From a virus, in IMG/VR virus record IMGVR_UViG_3300025151_000233, positions 1-27,285 of that record: a stretch of DNA of 27,285 bases, one strand, 5' to 3'. The notes beneath the pieces were generated by a model, which ran no database searches, had not been told where the DNA came from, and worked only from the letters and a program-made list of their open reading frames with translations. Each line of letters starts with the position of its first letter. Positions within the stretch are counted from its first letter, which is position 1. Positions 12,924 to 21,827 of the stretch are shown here, in pieces. The translations under genes and the position numbers were made by a program.

Positions 12924-13229
12924 TTATAAACCTTTTCCGTTGATTCTTCCTTTAAGGTATGCAAGATCATCACTAATGTCGTTTAATTCTTTTATTGTAT
13001 CTTCGTGCCTTCTATCGCGTGTTTGGTCAGAAGAATTCCATCTATCCACAAGTTTTACACATATTGACATTGTATTGGAAACGGTTGTTTCAAGTTTGGC
13101 AATATCTTGACGAATTTGGTCTAAGTCTTCGTTTTGTGCTTTTTGCGATTTAATTAAATTCATAATTAAGGCAATAAATAAAAAAACGATTACCCCGATC
13201 GCTCCATATTCTGCGTATATATTTTCCAT
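12924..13229 (-). CDS. Membrane-anchored coiled-coil protein
   Basis: A 101-aa protein. The N-terminus has one membrane helix (residues ~8-27, YGAIGVIVFLFIALIMNLIK) and the rest is a charged coiled coil (QKAQNEDLDQIRQDIAKLET, then DTIKELNDISDDLAYLKGR). The architecture fits an i-spanin or a holin-like accessory protein, but it is separate from the endolysin cassette. The ATG overlaps the preceding TAA as TAATG. It is the last gene of the tail operon. Confidence 0.65.
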   Translation of the reverse strand: MENIYAEYGAIGVIVFLFIALIMNLIKSQKAQNEDLDQIRQDIAKLETTVSNTMSICVKLVDRWNSSDQTRDRRHEDTIKELNDISDDLAYLKGRINGKGL

Positions 13230-13399
13230 TATCTTACTTCTACCTTTTCAAGTCTTTCGTGGTAAAAACAAAAATAGTCGCCTGAATGGCTCGGTTTACG
13301 TCCGTAATAGTGTTTTTGACCATTTGTATCATTAATATATAGTTCCGCGCCTGAACACCCTAAAAAGAGCGTTAAAACAATAATCCTTCCATTTTTCAT
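13229..13399 (-). CDS. Small putative lipoprotein
   Basis: A 56-aa protein between two membrane proteins, with TAATG overlaps at both ends. The start MKNGRIIVLTLFLGC has a short charged n-region, a hydrophobic stretch and Cys15. This resembles a lipoprotein signal, but -3 is Phe and -2 is Leu, so the lipobox is imperfect. The mature part would be ~41 aa with Tyr, His and a second Cys. An o-spanin (Rz1-like) is one option, although proline-rich sequence is absent. Confidence 0.55.
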   Translation of the reverse strand: MKNGRIIVLTLFLGCSGAELYINDTNGQKHYYGRKPSHSGDYFCFYHERLEKVEVR

Positions 13400-13653
13400 T
13401 AGTCTTCATACAACTCCGCGTTAAGTGAATCTAATCTTTGCCAATCTATCGAATCCGCTTTAATACTGATCATTCCCATAAGCGAATCAACTTCAAACAT
13501 CTTTTGATATATTTGCTCAAAATCTTTATTGTATCCAAAAACATATTGTTCTTCCGTGCATTTAAACATTCCAAATAATAAAACAATCGTTATTACTGAA
13601 GTATAAAACGCCGTATATAAATGTTCAATTTTATTTAAAGATTTTTGAGTCAT
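13399..13653 (-). CDS. Small single-helix membrane protein
   Basis: An 84-aa protein with one membrane helix at residues ~12-31 (LYTAFYTSVITIVLLFGMFK), then Cys and an acidic helical tail (QIYQKMFEVDSLMGMISIKA onwards). The ATG shares a base with the previous stop (TAATG), and its stop overlaps the lipoprotein start the same way. Family unknown. The three membrane or lipoprotein genes in a row suggest one envelope complex. Confidence 0.65.
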   Translation of the reverse strand: MTQKSLNKIEHLYTAFYTSVITIVLLFGMFKCTEEQYVFGYNKDFEQIYQKMFEVDSLMGMISIKADSIDWQRLDSLNAELYED

Positions 13654-14675
13654 TAAAATTCCTCCTCGATAGTTAAAGATATATTTGAAATGTCGGGCGC
13701 GACTTGTTGCATATCTAAGGTATTATTGGCAAAACGTCCGAAGATATGTTCTGATTCTGCATTTGAACCAACTGAATCTTTGTCAATAGAAAAGATAAAA
13801 GGAATATGATTGCCGTTTGTCTTGTTCCAAACATCTTCAACGAATGAATCGTCAGTTGCATTCCTGGTTCCGTATTCATCAGGCATTAAGTCGGTATTAT
13901 TTAAAAAGCTAAATTTAAGATCATAAATCAAACGACCGCCAAAAGAATCTGCGCCATTTGATGCAGTTGTAAAAGGCGATTTTGATGTTGTTGTTGCAGT
14001 TCTTCCAAAGGTATTCAAGTTGCTGAATCGTTGTCCGCCAAGTGATTCTTGCAAGTCGTTCAATCTATTGAATGAAATCAATCTTGAAATCTCTAAATCT
14101 GGAGCGTGTGGCATTTCATAGACTTCGCCTAACAATATACATCCGATGAATAGATCGGTCGAACTAAATGTTGCGCCACTATTACCTTCAAATTGTATTC
14201 CAAAATATCGTAATGCGCTTTCATCAAAAGTTACGATCGTGCTTCCGTCCGCACTTGGCGCGATGTGATTTGTACTTATTGCACCGTTTACGACGTTAAC
14301 AGAATTAGACATAGCCGTTGCGCTTCCCATATCAACGGCGGAAACGTGGCCTTCGGTGTTACTTGCTTTGATTAACATTTTAGCATCAGCCGAAGCCATA
14401 TTATGATTTAATATCGCAACAAAAGACTTCTTGGCGGTTGTGCTTTGTGTATCAATGTTTATAAGTACGTGATCGGATGTTCCCGCGCTTGTGTTAAAAT
14501 CAACTTTATTTAAAGGACGCATATCAAAAAGTTCGGCTTCTGATCCGGTTTGAACACCAATCAGATTGCTTCCGGTTATTACGTCAAAGTTTCCGTTCTG
14601 TTCTGTTCCGCGACTCATTAAAAAATTGATTAAGTCGGGATAAAATCTTGGTGTTCTAATGTTCATATTTGCCAT
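13653..14675 (-). CDS. Tail-associated structural protein, unknown
   Basis: A 340-aa protein right after the large tail-tip gene, coupled by TAATG. It is rich in Ser, Thr, Asn and Gly and reads as beta-strands, with RTPRFYPDLINFLMSRG near the start and a GGRLIYDLKFSFL segment in the last third. No catalytic motif is visible. Its position suggests a tip or fibre-attachment component of the virion. Confidence 0.6.
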   Translation of the reverse strand: MANMNIRTPRFYPDLINFLMSRGTEQNGNFDVITGSNLIGVQTGSEAELFDMRPLNKVDFNTSAGTSDHVLINIDTQSTTAKKSFVAILNHNMASADAKMLIKASNTEGHVSAVDMGSATAMSNSVNVVNGAISTNHIAPSADGSTIVTFDESALRYFGIQFEGNSGATFSSTDLFIGCILLGEVYEMPHAPDLEISRLISFNRLNDLQESLGGQRFSNLNTFGRTATTTSKSPFTTASNGADSFGGRLIYDLKFSFLNNTDLMPDEYGTRNATDDSFVEDVWNKTNGNHIPFIFSIDKDSVGSNAESEHIFGRFANNTLDMQQVAPDISNISLTIEEEF

Positions 14676-17035
14676 TATGATACCCTTATTGCTTCGATGT
14701 TGCTTGAATTAATGTTTTTGGCAATATCTGTTATCATATAATAACCGGCTGCGGTATTTTCAAAGGTTGTCGTCGTTGCGTCGAAGGTTGAAGTTGTTGA
14801 ACCCCAAGAACCGCCAAGCGTTTGACCATATAATTTAAATTCTGAAGGCCAATTGCTAAAGTTAATAATATCGCCAATTTCTAAATGATTATATCTTGGA
14901 CGTGATGTTGAAAAAGTGATTTTGTTTTTTCTATCTTTTAATAAATATAAATAAGCTTCTGCAAGTTTTGTCGCGGTTGTTTCGTCTAATATTTCGTTAG
15001 CTTCTATTTGCAATTTTAAAACTTGATTGAATCCGCTAACGGTCGTTCCTTGCGAAGTTGAATCCGTTGCGGTTGCTTCTGATTTATTTTGTTGACCGCC
15101 ATAGTCGTGATTATATTTTATAAGTATAGAATTCTTAACGGCATCAAGTGGCGTTTTAGAAATTTTCACGTTGTTAAGATCGTGGTAATCAATAGTGTCA
15201 TCTGCTGAGGAATAATCATCCGAACGTCTTAATGTTTTAATTTTAAACTTACCATCGCCACCAATAAACACATAAGAAAAACAAAGTTTGCAAAGTCTTT
15301 CAATAAAGCTTTTTGAATTCATAAACTTAAATTGAGAAAAAGCAAACTTTATATCTGATATTGCGTCCTCGTAAATATCGCCTAACAATCCATTAGTTGT
15401 ATTGCCTGACGTGTCAAAAGTTGCAAAATCTATATTGGTTGATGACATACTTAATTCATCGCGCAAAACATCTTCAATTATATATATTGGGTTTTCAATT
15501 AAAGAATTTGTAGCATATCCATTGTCGCCACTTTGCCCACTCCCTCTATTATCTGCGTCTATATATGAACCATACTTTCGCCCTTTACCTGAAAAATAAA
15601 CATAGTTGATATTGCTTGGAGTTAACAATGTTTCCGTTCTTGTGATTGTTTTTATAGGCTCAAGAACTATTTCTTCGGTTCCGTATCTTGTTTGTACGGT
15701 TCTTGTAATTGGACTTCCTTCAATCGTTTCAACAATTGAAAAATCTTCTATATCTTCAATATTAAAATCAACTACTATTCCCGATTCAACTATTTCAGCC
15801 GATTCGTTTGCGGTGCCTGATAATAAAGAATAATCAATAGAACCTTCAAAATCCCAAGCTGAGGTTTTTCCTGAATACAAAGAACCAATATTAGATTTTA
15901 CTTCTGAATCTGAAGACATTGAATCAATATCAACATTTGCCGAATTAGCGGTAAATCTAAAAACGTCGTTATCTTCTCCGCTCAAATCCGTAACAGTACC
16001 CCAACGAACCAAAGTATTGACCGAGCCAAATTCTCCTAATTTGCTTAATTGAGGAATCGCGAAAGTCATCGTTGAAACTGAGTTATTGCTTGTTGCTCCG
16101 TTTGCTGTCCAAGTTGCCAAAGTAGAAAAAGAACCATCGCTTGTGTTTTCTTCATTTGCAACTGCACCGCTGCCGGTAACACTTTCAGAACCCAAATTTG
16201 ATGTACTTAAAGGATAAAAAACGGAAGCTGTGCCACCTCGGTATTCAATTTCAGGATTGCCGGTCACATCAATTGTCCCGGTTATGGTTGGATAATATCC
16301 ATTTTTATAAAAGTATATATTTTCATTGTCCATCGTGTGCAATGCTTGTGAATCTGCCAAAGCTTCTGATCCGGCTTCTTGCACGTCCCAAATATCCGTA
16401 ATAATAGCGGGGAATGCGCCTTTGTAAAAATTATAATATTTATCAAAATGCGTGGTCGGAATAGTCCCGATATTATCTTTTTCGTGAAAATCTCCATATG
16501 CCATCGGAATTGGTTTGCCTACATTATTAGCCGGGGCGTTTGTATATGTAGATGAATCAACGATGTTTGTTGGGATTTGTTTATGGTATTTAGATGAATT
16601 ATCCAAAAGCGTTAAGGTGCAATTATTTCGGTCAAAATCTATTTCTCCGGATATTATACCGGTTGCAATCATACGCGCCGAAGTGTCAAGCGTTGAAGTT
16701 TCGTTTGTATTTAGGAATAATTCCCATTTACGATTTGCAAAGTTATTAGTTGACAATAGATCGGTAAACCTTCCGCCTTTTATCGATATATCAGAATTTA
16801 TCAAAGTGACAGAAAGATTCCCTATTGTCGTTGTGAAATTAAAAAAATCTAAACTTTGCCGAAGCGTTCCAAACGATGCAACAATTCCATAATAAATGTC
16901 GGAGCCATCTTCGCGGTGTCTATCGCTAACGCCAATAAAATTACTTTCGTCATTATAATATAGTTTTAACACCCAAAAAGCGGTTGTATTCGCGTTTTTT
17001 AGTGCGTTGCTTAGTGAGGTATCAAATGATAACAT
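14675..17035 (-). CDS. Large tail-tip / baseplate hub-like protein
   Basis: A 786-aa protein, the largest in the genome, following the tape measure with a TAATG overlap. In siphoviruses this slot holds distal-tail or hub proteins that attach to the tape-measure end and carry fibres. The N-terminal ~170 residues have a DUF2163-like look: AFWVLKLYYN, then YYGIVASFGTLRQSLDF and IATGIISGEIDFDRNNCTL, strand-rich with a repeated duplex pattern. A later region (residues ~560-650, KSFIERLCKLCFSYVFIGGD followed by FKIKTL) resembles hub domains. The assignment rests on position and length more than motifs. Confidence 0.65.
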   Translation of the reverse strand: MLSFDTSLSNALKNANTTAFWVLKLYYNDESNFIGVSDRHREDGSDIYYGIVASFGTLRQSLDFFNFTTTIGNLSVTLINSDISIKGGRFTDLLSTNNFANRKWELFLNTNETSTLDTSARMIATGIISGEIDFDRNNCTLTLLDNSSKYHKQIPTNIVDSSTYTNAPANNVGKPIPMAYGDFHEKDNIGTIPTTHFDKYYNFYKGAFPAIITDIWDVQEAGSEALADSQALHTMDNENIYFYKNGYYPTITGTIDVTGNPEIEYRGGTASVFYPLSTSNLGSESVTGSGAVANEENTSDGSFSTLATWTANGATSNNSVSTMTFAIPQLSKLGEFGSVNTLVRWGTVTDLSGEDNDVFRFTANSANVDIDSMSSDSEVKSNIGSLYSGKTSAWDFEGSIDYSLLSGTANESAEIVESGIVVDFNIEDIEDFSIVETIEGSPITRTVQTRYGTEEIVLEPIKTITRTETLLTPSNINYVYFSGKGRKYGSYIDADNRGSGQSGDNGYATNSLIENPIYIIEDVLRDELSMSSTNIDFATFDTSGNTTNGLLGDIYEDAISDIKFAFSQFKFMNSKSFIERLCKLCFSYVFIGGDGKFKIKTLRRSDDYSSADDTIDYHDLNNVKISKTPLDAVKNSILIKYNHDYGGQQNKSEATATDSTSQGTTVSGFNQVLKLQIEANEILDETTATKLAEAYLYLLKDRKNKITFSTSRPRYNHLEIGDIINFSNWPSEFKLYGQTLGGSWGSTTSTFDATTTTFENTAAGYYMITDIAKNINSSNIEAIRVS

Positions 17036-18303
17036 TATCGATTGATACGAGCTTGACCGGTTGAAATCGCTTTATTGATTGCCGGAATTAAATTGTTAGC
17101 TGCAAAATTGTGATCCACCATTCCGCCCTTAAAAGTTTGATTAATTGTAATGCTTGGCGAGGACGAAGCTTGAGTTGGAGAAGCACCAAATAAAAATTTA
17201 GTAATACCTGCGCTGATTCTGTTCATTCCTCCGGTTGCTTGTGTCATAAAAAAATCATATAATTTAGCTTGTGCCACCATCAACGCCATTTGTATAACAG
17301 CGCGTTTTAATGATTCTCCTATATTGTCACCCATAACCGCCGAACTTAAAAGACTTGACGCGGTCTTTGCTGTGAATTCTGCTACTTTTTTTGATTCATC
17401 CGCTATTTGTTTATTTTTATCAACTACAACCGGCAAAAGATCAAGCTTCATTTTTTCAATACCAAATTCTTCTTTTTTTAATTCTACAATTCTTGTATTT
17501 GCTTCAAGTCCAAAATCTTCTAAAGTTCTTGTATCCTCTCCTTTTATAAGATCACTTATTGCCCTTCTTGCTGTTGCCATTGCTGATCGGGTTTTTTGTA
17601 TTGCATCAACTGCCATACTTGCCATCCCTGATAAACTATTTGTTACAGAAATAACCGCCGGTTTTAAAATAAATCCTAGTTCTTCGCCTAAATCTCCAAA
17701 TTGATTTTTCATTTGTTCAATCGAACCCGCCAAAGTATTGGTTGTTTCCTTTGCTTGTCCTCCAAATAAATCTGCAATTACCTTGACAGCTTCTCCCGCT
17801 TTCATTTCTTCGGCGGTCAAATCTCTTAGTTGTGGTATTAATTCGCCAAGCTCTCCACTTAATCCACTAAAAGTCTTTGCCGTATTTCTAACGGCTGACT
17901 CTAAAGATATTCCGGTTGCTGCGGAAAGGTCAACAGAAGCCGATATGATACTTTTAATTTGATCTTCGTTAAATTTTAAAGACGCAAGAAAAGCTTGTTG
18001 CGATATGATAACTTCATCGCCGAAAGTTGTGACCTTTTGCAAGGCTGAAGCTTGTTCCAAAAGATTTTTTGAAGTTCTTCCAAGTGCGGTCGAAAGTTGT
18101 TTTTCTGCTAATTCTTGTTGCGCTGCCAACTCAATAACGCTTGAAAGTCCCGATACGATTCCTTTAGCTGCGAAGAATACTGCACCGGCTTTGGCTGCAG
18201 CTTTTCCCATTTTTGCAATACCACCTTCAACGCCTTTTAAATCGTCTTTTGTTTTCTTTGCTCCAACTAATCGGAGTTTTAACAATAGGTCTTTAATCGC
18301 CAT
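17035..18303 (-). CDS. Tape measure protein
   Basis: A 422-aa protein rich in Ala and helices, lying after the G and T frames and before the tail-tip gene, as tape measures do. It starts MAIKDLLLKLRLVGAKKTKD, followed by an Ala-rich hydrophobic segment (AAAKAGAVFFAAKGIVSGLS), a long helical central region, then a second hydrophobic part and a Ser/Gly tail. It sets tail length; at ~0.15 nm per residue the protein predicts a tail of roughly 60 nm (rule of thumb for the family). The short length makes this a compact-tailed siphovirus. Confidence 0.85.
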   Translation of the reverse strand: MAIKDLLLKLRLVGAKKTKDDLKGVEGGIAKMGKAAAKAGAVFFAAKGIVSGLSSVIELAAQQELAEKQLSTALGRTSKNLLEQASALQKVTTFGDEVIISQQAFLASLKFNEDQIKSIISASVDLSAATGISLESAVRNTAKTFSGLSGELGELIPQLRDLTAEEMKAGEAVKVIADLFGGQAKETTNTLAGSIEQMKNQFGDLGEELGFILKPAVISVTNSLSGMASMAVDAIQKTRSAMATARRAISDLIKGEDTRTLEDFGLEANTRIVELKKEEFGIEKMKLDLLPVVVDKNKQIADESKKVAEFTAKTASSLLSSAVMGDNIGESLKRAVIQMALMVAQAKLYDFFMTQATGGMNRISAGITKFLFGASPTQASSSPSITINQTFKGGMVDHNFAANNLIPAINKAISTGQARINR

Positions 18304-18715
18304 TTTCTTTCTTTCCTTTTTCTTCCATACAAGCAGTCATTTCATTGTCAATTATTGTAAAACAATCTAATCGATGCGCTGAAATATCATCAAGTTTACC
18401 AAGCGATATGTTGAATCGTTTTATGTAATTATATTCGTTAATCATATCATAATGCCAAGATTCAAGCAAATAAGAACAATCTGCGAAGAATGGAACGGTA
18501 TAATACAAAATTTGACCATCGGTGTAATGTTCACTAGGTTCACAAACTTTGTCAATAATATTCCATATGTCATCGATCGTGTTTATCCTTACCGCGTTGT
18601 GTTTATAGGTAACCGGGAGTTTCGCCACAGTATAGGGGAGGCGACTATATGATCTAGGCGGTTTTGGAGTACCGAAAAAACTGCACCAAACCGCAAGGCT
18701 TAACCCCCGGAATCC
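18293..18715 (-). CDS. Tail assembly chaperone T frame, made by -1 frameshift (gpGT)
   Basis: From the slip site at 18721-18715 the -1 frame is open for 140 codons to the stop at 18293. It joins the 86 codons of G before the slip to make a ~226-aa GT protein. An isolated GTG start at 18628 exists but has no clear ribosome site. The T part includes helices such as YNYIKRFNISLGKLDDISAH and ends with an acidic-basic tail. It overlaps the tape-measure start by 11 bases. In lambda-like phages the GT product wraps the tape measure and recruits tail-tube subunits. Position and the heptamer make this call strong. Confidence 0.85.
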   Translation of the reverse strand, partial: GFRGLSLAVWCSFFGTPKPPRSYSRLPYTVAKLPVTYKHNAVRINTIDDIWNIIDKVCEPSEHYTDGQILYYTVPFFADCSYLLESWHYDMINEYNYIKRFNISLGKLDDISAHRLDCFTIIDNEMTACMEEKGKKENGD

Positions 18716-18972
18716 TTTTTTGCCGGATCAATCCCCAAGTATTCAAGAAATACCGCTTGAAGAACTTTGTCAATTTCAGGCATTTCCATTCCTTGAAATT
18801 CTACTTCGCCTAATCCGGCTATTTCGCCCACACGCTCAAGAACTGCGTAATATGCGTCAACATCCATCTTGCCCTCCCACCAAGTCATCGCGTTCAATTT
18901 ATGCAATTCCCTTCTTTCTGCGTATGTGCATTCGTTTATTATGTATTCTTTCCCATCGACTTTAATTGTCAT
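18700..18972 (-). CDS. Tail assembly chaperone G
   Basis: A 90-aa protein after the tail-tube gene. It begins MTIKVDGKEYIINECTYAER, with strands then helices (AERRELHKLN, DAYYAVLERVGEIAGL) and an acidic PEIDKVLQAVFLEYLG end, as in short tail-assembly chaperones. It terminates four codons after the slippery heptamer A AAA AAG (…PAKK then D-S-G-G). The same ribosomes should produce this form most often and the GT fusion at a minor rate. Confidence 0.8.
   Translation of the reverse strand: MTIKVDGKEYIINECTYAERRELHKLNAMTWWEGKMDVDAYYAVLERVGEIAGLGEVEFQGMEMPEIDKVLQAVFLEYLGIDPAKKDSGG
18715..18721 (-). other. Programmed -1 frameshift site A AAA AAG
   Basis: The heptamer lies in phase X XXY YYZ at the 3' end of the G gene (codons GCA AAA AAG). 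After slipping back one base the frame continues with GGA TTC CGG without a stop into the T sequence. I see no strong stimulatory hairpin immediately downstream by eye. Confidence 0.88.
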
Positions 18973-18991
18973 TTTTGCGCTCCCTATGTTA

Positions 18992-19984
18992 TTATGATGT
19001 TATATCAATTGTAAACAATGCGTTTGAACCATCTGCCATCGCTTTGAATGGTAAATCAATAAAAACTCCCGCATCGGTATTTGTATGGGTGTATCCGGTA
19101 TATTTAGCGGTTGGAATATCGAAGTCAATTGTCGATCCGTCGCCAATACTAATATTAACGGAAGTTCCCGCCCTAAAATCTGCGATTGTATCAACAACAT
19201 TGTCGTCAAGCTTTGCGCTAACTGTACCCGTTACGTTGACTTGCCCACCTCTCATATATGCGGAAGGTTCGTGACTAATTGAATTGACAGTTGAAAAACC
19301 TACTCTTTGAGCCGGATTTGATATAGTCATTTCAAAGTTATTCAAAACAACATCATCGCCACCAATTGACATTGTTGTACAATCGAAAAATCCTTTTGTG
19401 AAATCTACTGCTGTTGCGTTCGCGGATGTTCCTTCGCTCCCTATTACTGGTTGGTATCCACTAAAGAACACACCTGAAGCAGTAAGCCTTCCGCCGTTGA
19501 CGGTTGGGTTCATTGATAGTGTCAACTCTTGTAAAATGGATGAGTGCATCAAGCGATCTTCGTCAGCGTCAGGCGATGAAATAACAACACAAGCATATTC
19601 GCCGGTTGATGCGCCTTCCTCATATGCAACCGTTGCTTGGTTGCCGGTCATTACAACCGTTCCACTTGGTGAGTCATCTTCTGACACCAGCTGAAGTAAT
19701 GATTGAAGAACCGTGACGTTTTCAACCGCGTAATCGCTAAAAGTAAAAGAATATGTTCCGCCCTTATTTACAACGATATGATCGTCCGGTCTTAATATTC
19801 TTTGACCTGATCGTTCTATTTCTGCTCTTTGTGAACCCTCTGAGAAATCAATATCATTGACTTCGGGTGTTCTTAATTTATACAATGTTCCGGATACACT
19901 ATTCGCGCCAAGATTGCCCGTTTGAATTGAAAAGAACGATTCAAATTGTTTTCCGGAATATACTGTTTTATCTAAACCTGCCAT
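18992..19984 (-). CDS. Major tail tube protein
   Basis: A 330-aa, Gly/Ser/Thr/Val-rich, strand-heavy protein upstream of the G/GT chaperones, the standard place of the siphovirus tail tube. Segments such as RQRILRPDDHIVVNKGGTYS-like (actual text SGQRILRPDDHIVVNKGGTY), FSDYAVENVTVLQSLLQLVS and the last third (GTVSAKLDDNVVDTIADFRA, VNISIGDGSTIDFDIPTAKY) have a beta-sandwich look as in Ig-like tail-tube folds. It starts at ATG 19984, overlapping the previous stop (TAATG). No family is confirmed by motif. Confidence 0.72.
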   Translation of the reverse strand: MAGLDKTVYSGKQFESFFSIQTGNLGANSVSGTLYKLRTPEVNDIDFSEGSQRAEIERSGQRILRPDDHIVVNKGGTYSFTFSDYAVENVTVLQSLLQLVSEDDSPSGTVVMTGNQATVAYEEGASTGEYACVVISSPDADEDRLMHSSILQELTLSMNPTVNGGRLTASGVFFSGYQPVIGSEGTSANATAVDFTKGFFDCTTMSIGGDDVVLNNFEMTISNPAQRVGFSTVNSISHEPSAYMRGGQVNVTGTVSAKLDDNVVDTIADFRAGTSVNISIGDGSTIDFDIPTAKYTGYTHTNTDAGVFIDLPFKAMADGSNALFTIDITS

Positions 19985-20160
19985 TATTTATTCCCTTTTT
20001 GTTTTTTGATAATGTATCCACCATCCAATAATTCTTTGGGCGGATTCTTGATGTCAACTTCTTTGCCTTCTGCCAATGCTTTTGCGACTTCTTTTCCAAG
20101 TCCGTGATAATCATTGATTGAATTAAAAGACTTTATATTTTTTCCAATAATATACTTCAT
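19984..20160 (-). CDS. Small hypothetical tail-region protein
   Basis: A 58-aa protein. I chose ATG 20160 because it overlaps the previous stop as ATGA; a longer frame from 20184 would run into the upstream gene. It contains GLGKEVAKALAEGKEVDIKN, a short amphipathic helix, then a basic GGYIIKKQKGNK end. Its stop overlaps the tail-tube ATG (TAATG). Unknown function. Confidence 0.6.
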   Translation of the reverse strand: MKYIIGKNIKSFNSINDYHGLGKEVAKALAEGKEVDIKNPPKELLDGGYIIKKQKGNK

Positions 20161-20666
20161 ACATAAACCTCCGTAACGGTACAATTAAACGACATATTAG
20201 CGCGAAAGATGTCAAGATTTTCTTCGTCTTGTTCATATTCAATCGATTCAATACGTCCATCGTGATATTTATAAACACCTGACGGAGAATAATGTGCGTT
20301 GTTATGAATCAATCTTTTTACGTTTTCAGCCGTTGAAATTAAATTTTCTTTTACTCTTTTGAATCCTCCGCCGCGTATCAATGTATATATAATATTTATA
20401 ACATAAGAACGCGATTGTCCACTTGCAAAATGCTCGATTAATGTATCTTCTGTTGGATCAAGGACAAAAGATTGGTTTCCGCGATGTTCATCAATGACCG
20501 GGATATTGAATTCATTTCGCATTAAATCTTGTAATGATACCATTACATTGTCATATAATGTATTTTGAAACGAATCTGCATCATTTGAACCAAAGTCAAA
20601 GGTGTTTGATTCTTCAGAAAATAGATTATGATTTTCTGCAAAAAGTGGCGATTGTAAAGTTGCCAT
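20157..20666 (-). CDS. Tail-terminator-like / minor tail protein
   Basis: A 169-aa protein between the adaptor-like gene and the tail-tube region. The middle strands (FVLDPTEDTLIEHFASGQSR, YVINIIYTLIRGGG) and the closing strands (FRANMSFNCTVTEVYV) resemble tail-terminator or tail-completion proteins that cap the tube, which is the usual gene at this position. No diagnostic motif is visible, so this is mainly by position. The ATG overlaps the previous TAA. Confidence 0.55.
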   Translation of the reverse strand: MATLQSPLFAENHNLFSEESNTFDFGSNDADSFQNTLYDNVMVSLQDLMRNEFNIPVIDEHRGNQSFVLDPTEDTLIEHFASGQSRSYVINIIYTLIRGGGFKRVKENLISTAENVKRLIHNNAHYSPSGVYKYHDGRIESIEYEQDEENLDIFRANMSFNCTVTEVYV

Positions 20667-21649
20667 TAAATGCGCTCCGCTTTAGCGTGTTTGACTGCCA
20701 TAGTTCGTGAATCTAAAACGCCTGAGATTTCAAGTTCCCATTCGTCATTGATAGTATATACACCGGGCGAAAATCTGACCGCCATTCCTCGTCCTATATC
20801 TTGAAACGATCCGTCAATTATCTCGGCATCTTTTACAATTGATGTTTTCAATCCGGTATCGTCAGAAACAAACGTTGAATATTTAACAGAAGAAGCCGAA
20901 CCCGTTGCAAATGTCCCGGCGGTTGTTATGATAATTTTTACAACATCCCAATCAACGCTTGGCGTTCCTTTGACATCAATGATTGAACCGGTTGAACTTG
21001 CATTAATTGATATTTCGCGAAGAATACCATCGTGCTTCGCCATTCCCTCATCTTGATATAAAGCGATTTCGCCTTTTCTTATCATATCCAAAAAGCCGGT
21101 TCCTTCTGGATTCATTGCTTTGTTTAATATTTCTTCTGATTTTTCAAAGTCAAAAGGACGAACAAGATCAGAACAAGCAATTATTGCGGTACTTCTGACA
21201 ATTAGCTCGGGCCAATTGTTTCCGGTTGCTGATTCCATTCCAACACCTTTGCGCGGATAGATTCCAAATGGAACGATATTTCGCACCATATCAGAAGCTT
21301 TTTTTACTGCTTCAAGTTTTAAATCTTCCCAATCGCGACCGCCTTCAATTACCGAGCTATTCAATAATGTTGTTGATGAGTTGGTCAAGAACAAACTTAG
21401 TAATCCGGTTGATGAATTATAATTGTATTCTTTATTTGAGTTTGGTGTATCGGTTACGCTAGTTAATTCTTCGCCATCTTTGAATAGTTGTGTAACGTGT
21501 CCGGAAGAATAAAGATAATATAAATCAGTTGTTCCGGAGGATTGCCAATCGCTTTGCAATACACGGCGCATATTATAATTATTTATATTTGGTTCTATAT
21601 ATTGCAAATCTGTTGTTGAATTTGCGTACACCGCTTCGTAACTACTCAT
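20666..21649 (-). CDS. Head-tail adaptor-like structural protein (uncertain)
   Basis: A 327-aa protein. Around residues ~105-200 are helices typical of a connector (EDLKLEAVKKASDMVRNIVP, then FDFEKSEEILNKAMNPEG), similar in spirit to gp6-like adaptors. The N-terminal ~100 residues and the C-terminal ~110 (GILREISINASSTGSIIDVK, IDGSFQDIGRGMAVRFSPGV) are strand-rich. A gp6-like adaptor is usually ~100 aa, so this would be an enlarged version with extra outer domains. Position (before the terminator-like gene and tail tube) favours a connector role. Confidence 0.55.
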   Translation of the reverse strand: MSSYEAVYANSTTDLQYIEPNINNYNMRRVLQSDWQSSGTTDLYYLYSSGHVTQLFKDGEELTSVTDTPNSNKEYNYNSSTGLLSLFLTNSSTTLLNSSVIEGGRDWEDLKLEAVKKASDMVRNIVPFGIYPRKGVGMESATGNNWPELIVRSTAIIACSDLVRPFDFEKSEEILNKAMNPEGTGFLDMIRKGEIALYQDEGMAKHDGILREISINASSTGSIIDVKGTPSVDWDVVKIIITTAGTFATGSASSVKYSTFVSDDTGLKTSIVKDAEIIDGSFQDIGRGMAVRFSPGVYTINDEWELEISGVLDSRTMAVKHAKAERI

Positions 21650-21827
21650 AATATTTAATCCTGTTTTTTTCTTGCATATTTATCTTGACGGGGATTTCCA
21701 AATCGTTTATTAATGCTAATAGTTCAACAATATCGATATAATGTCTTTGTGGTTCATCATTTAAGGCGTTTATATCTATCTTCCCGGCCTTTTCTTTTAT
21801 TATGCGAATGTTATCATCAAGGTTCAT
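21642..21827 (-). CDS. Small helical hypothetical protein
   Basis: A 61-aa protein starting at ATG 21827 with an ATGA overlap on the endolysin stop, and overlapping the adaptor-like gene by 8 bases. It is helical and acidic (MNLDDNIRIIKEKAGKIDIN, then IDIVELLALINDLEIPVKIN). Unknown function; it bridges the lysis and connector modules. Confidence 0.6.
   Translation of the reverse strand: MNLDDNIRIIKEKAGKIDINALNDEPQRHYIDIVELLALINDLEIPVKINMQEKNRIKYYE

Noticed and set aside
17324-17704. 126-aa plus-strand frame, with similar frames at 16515-16892 and 18005-18370
   Set aside because: They lie antisense inside the tape-measure and tail-tip genes and show hydrophobic Ser-rich shadow sequence.
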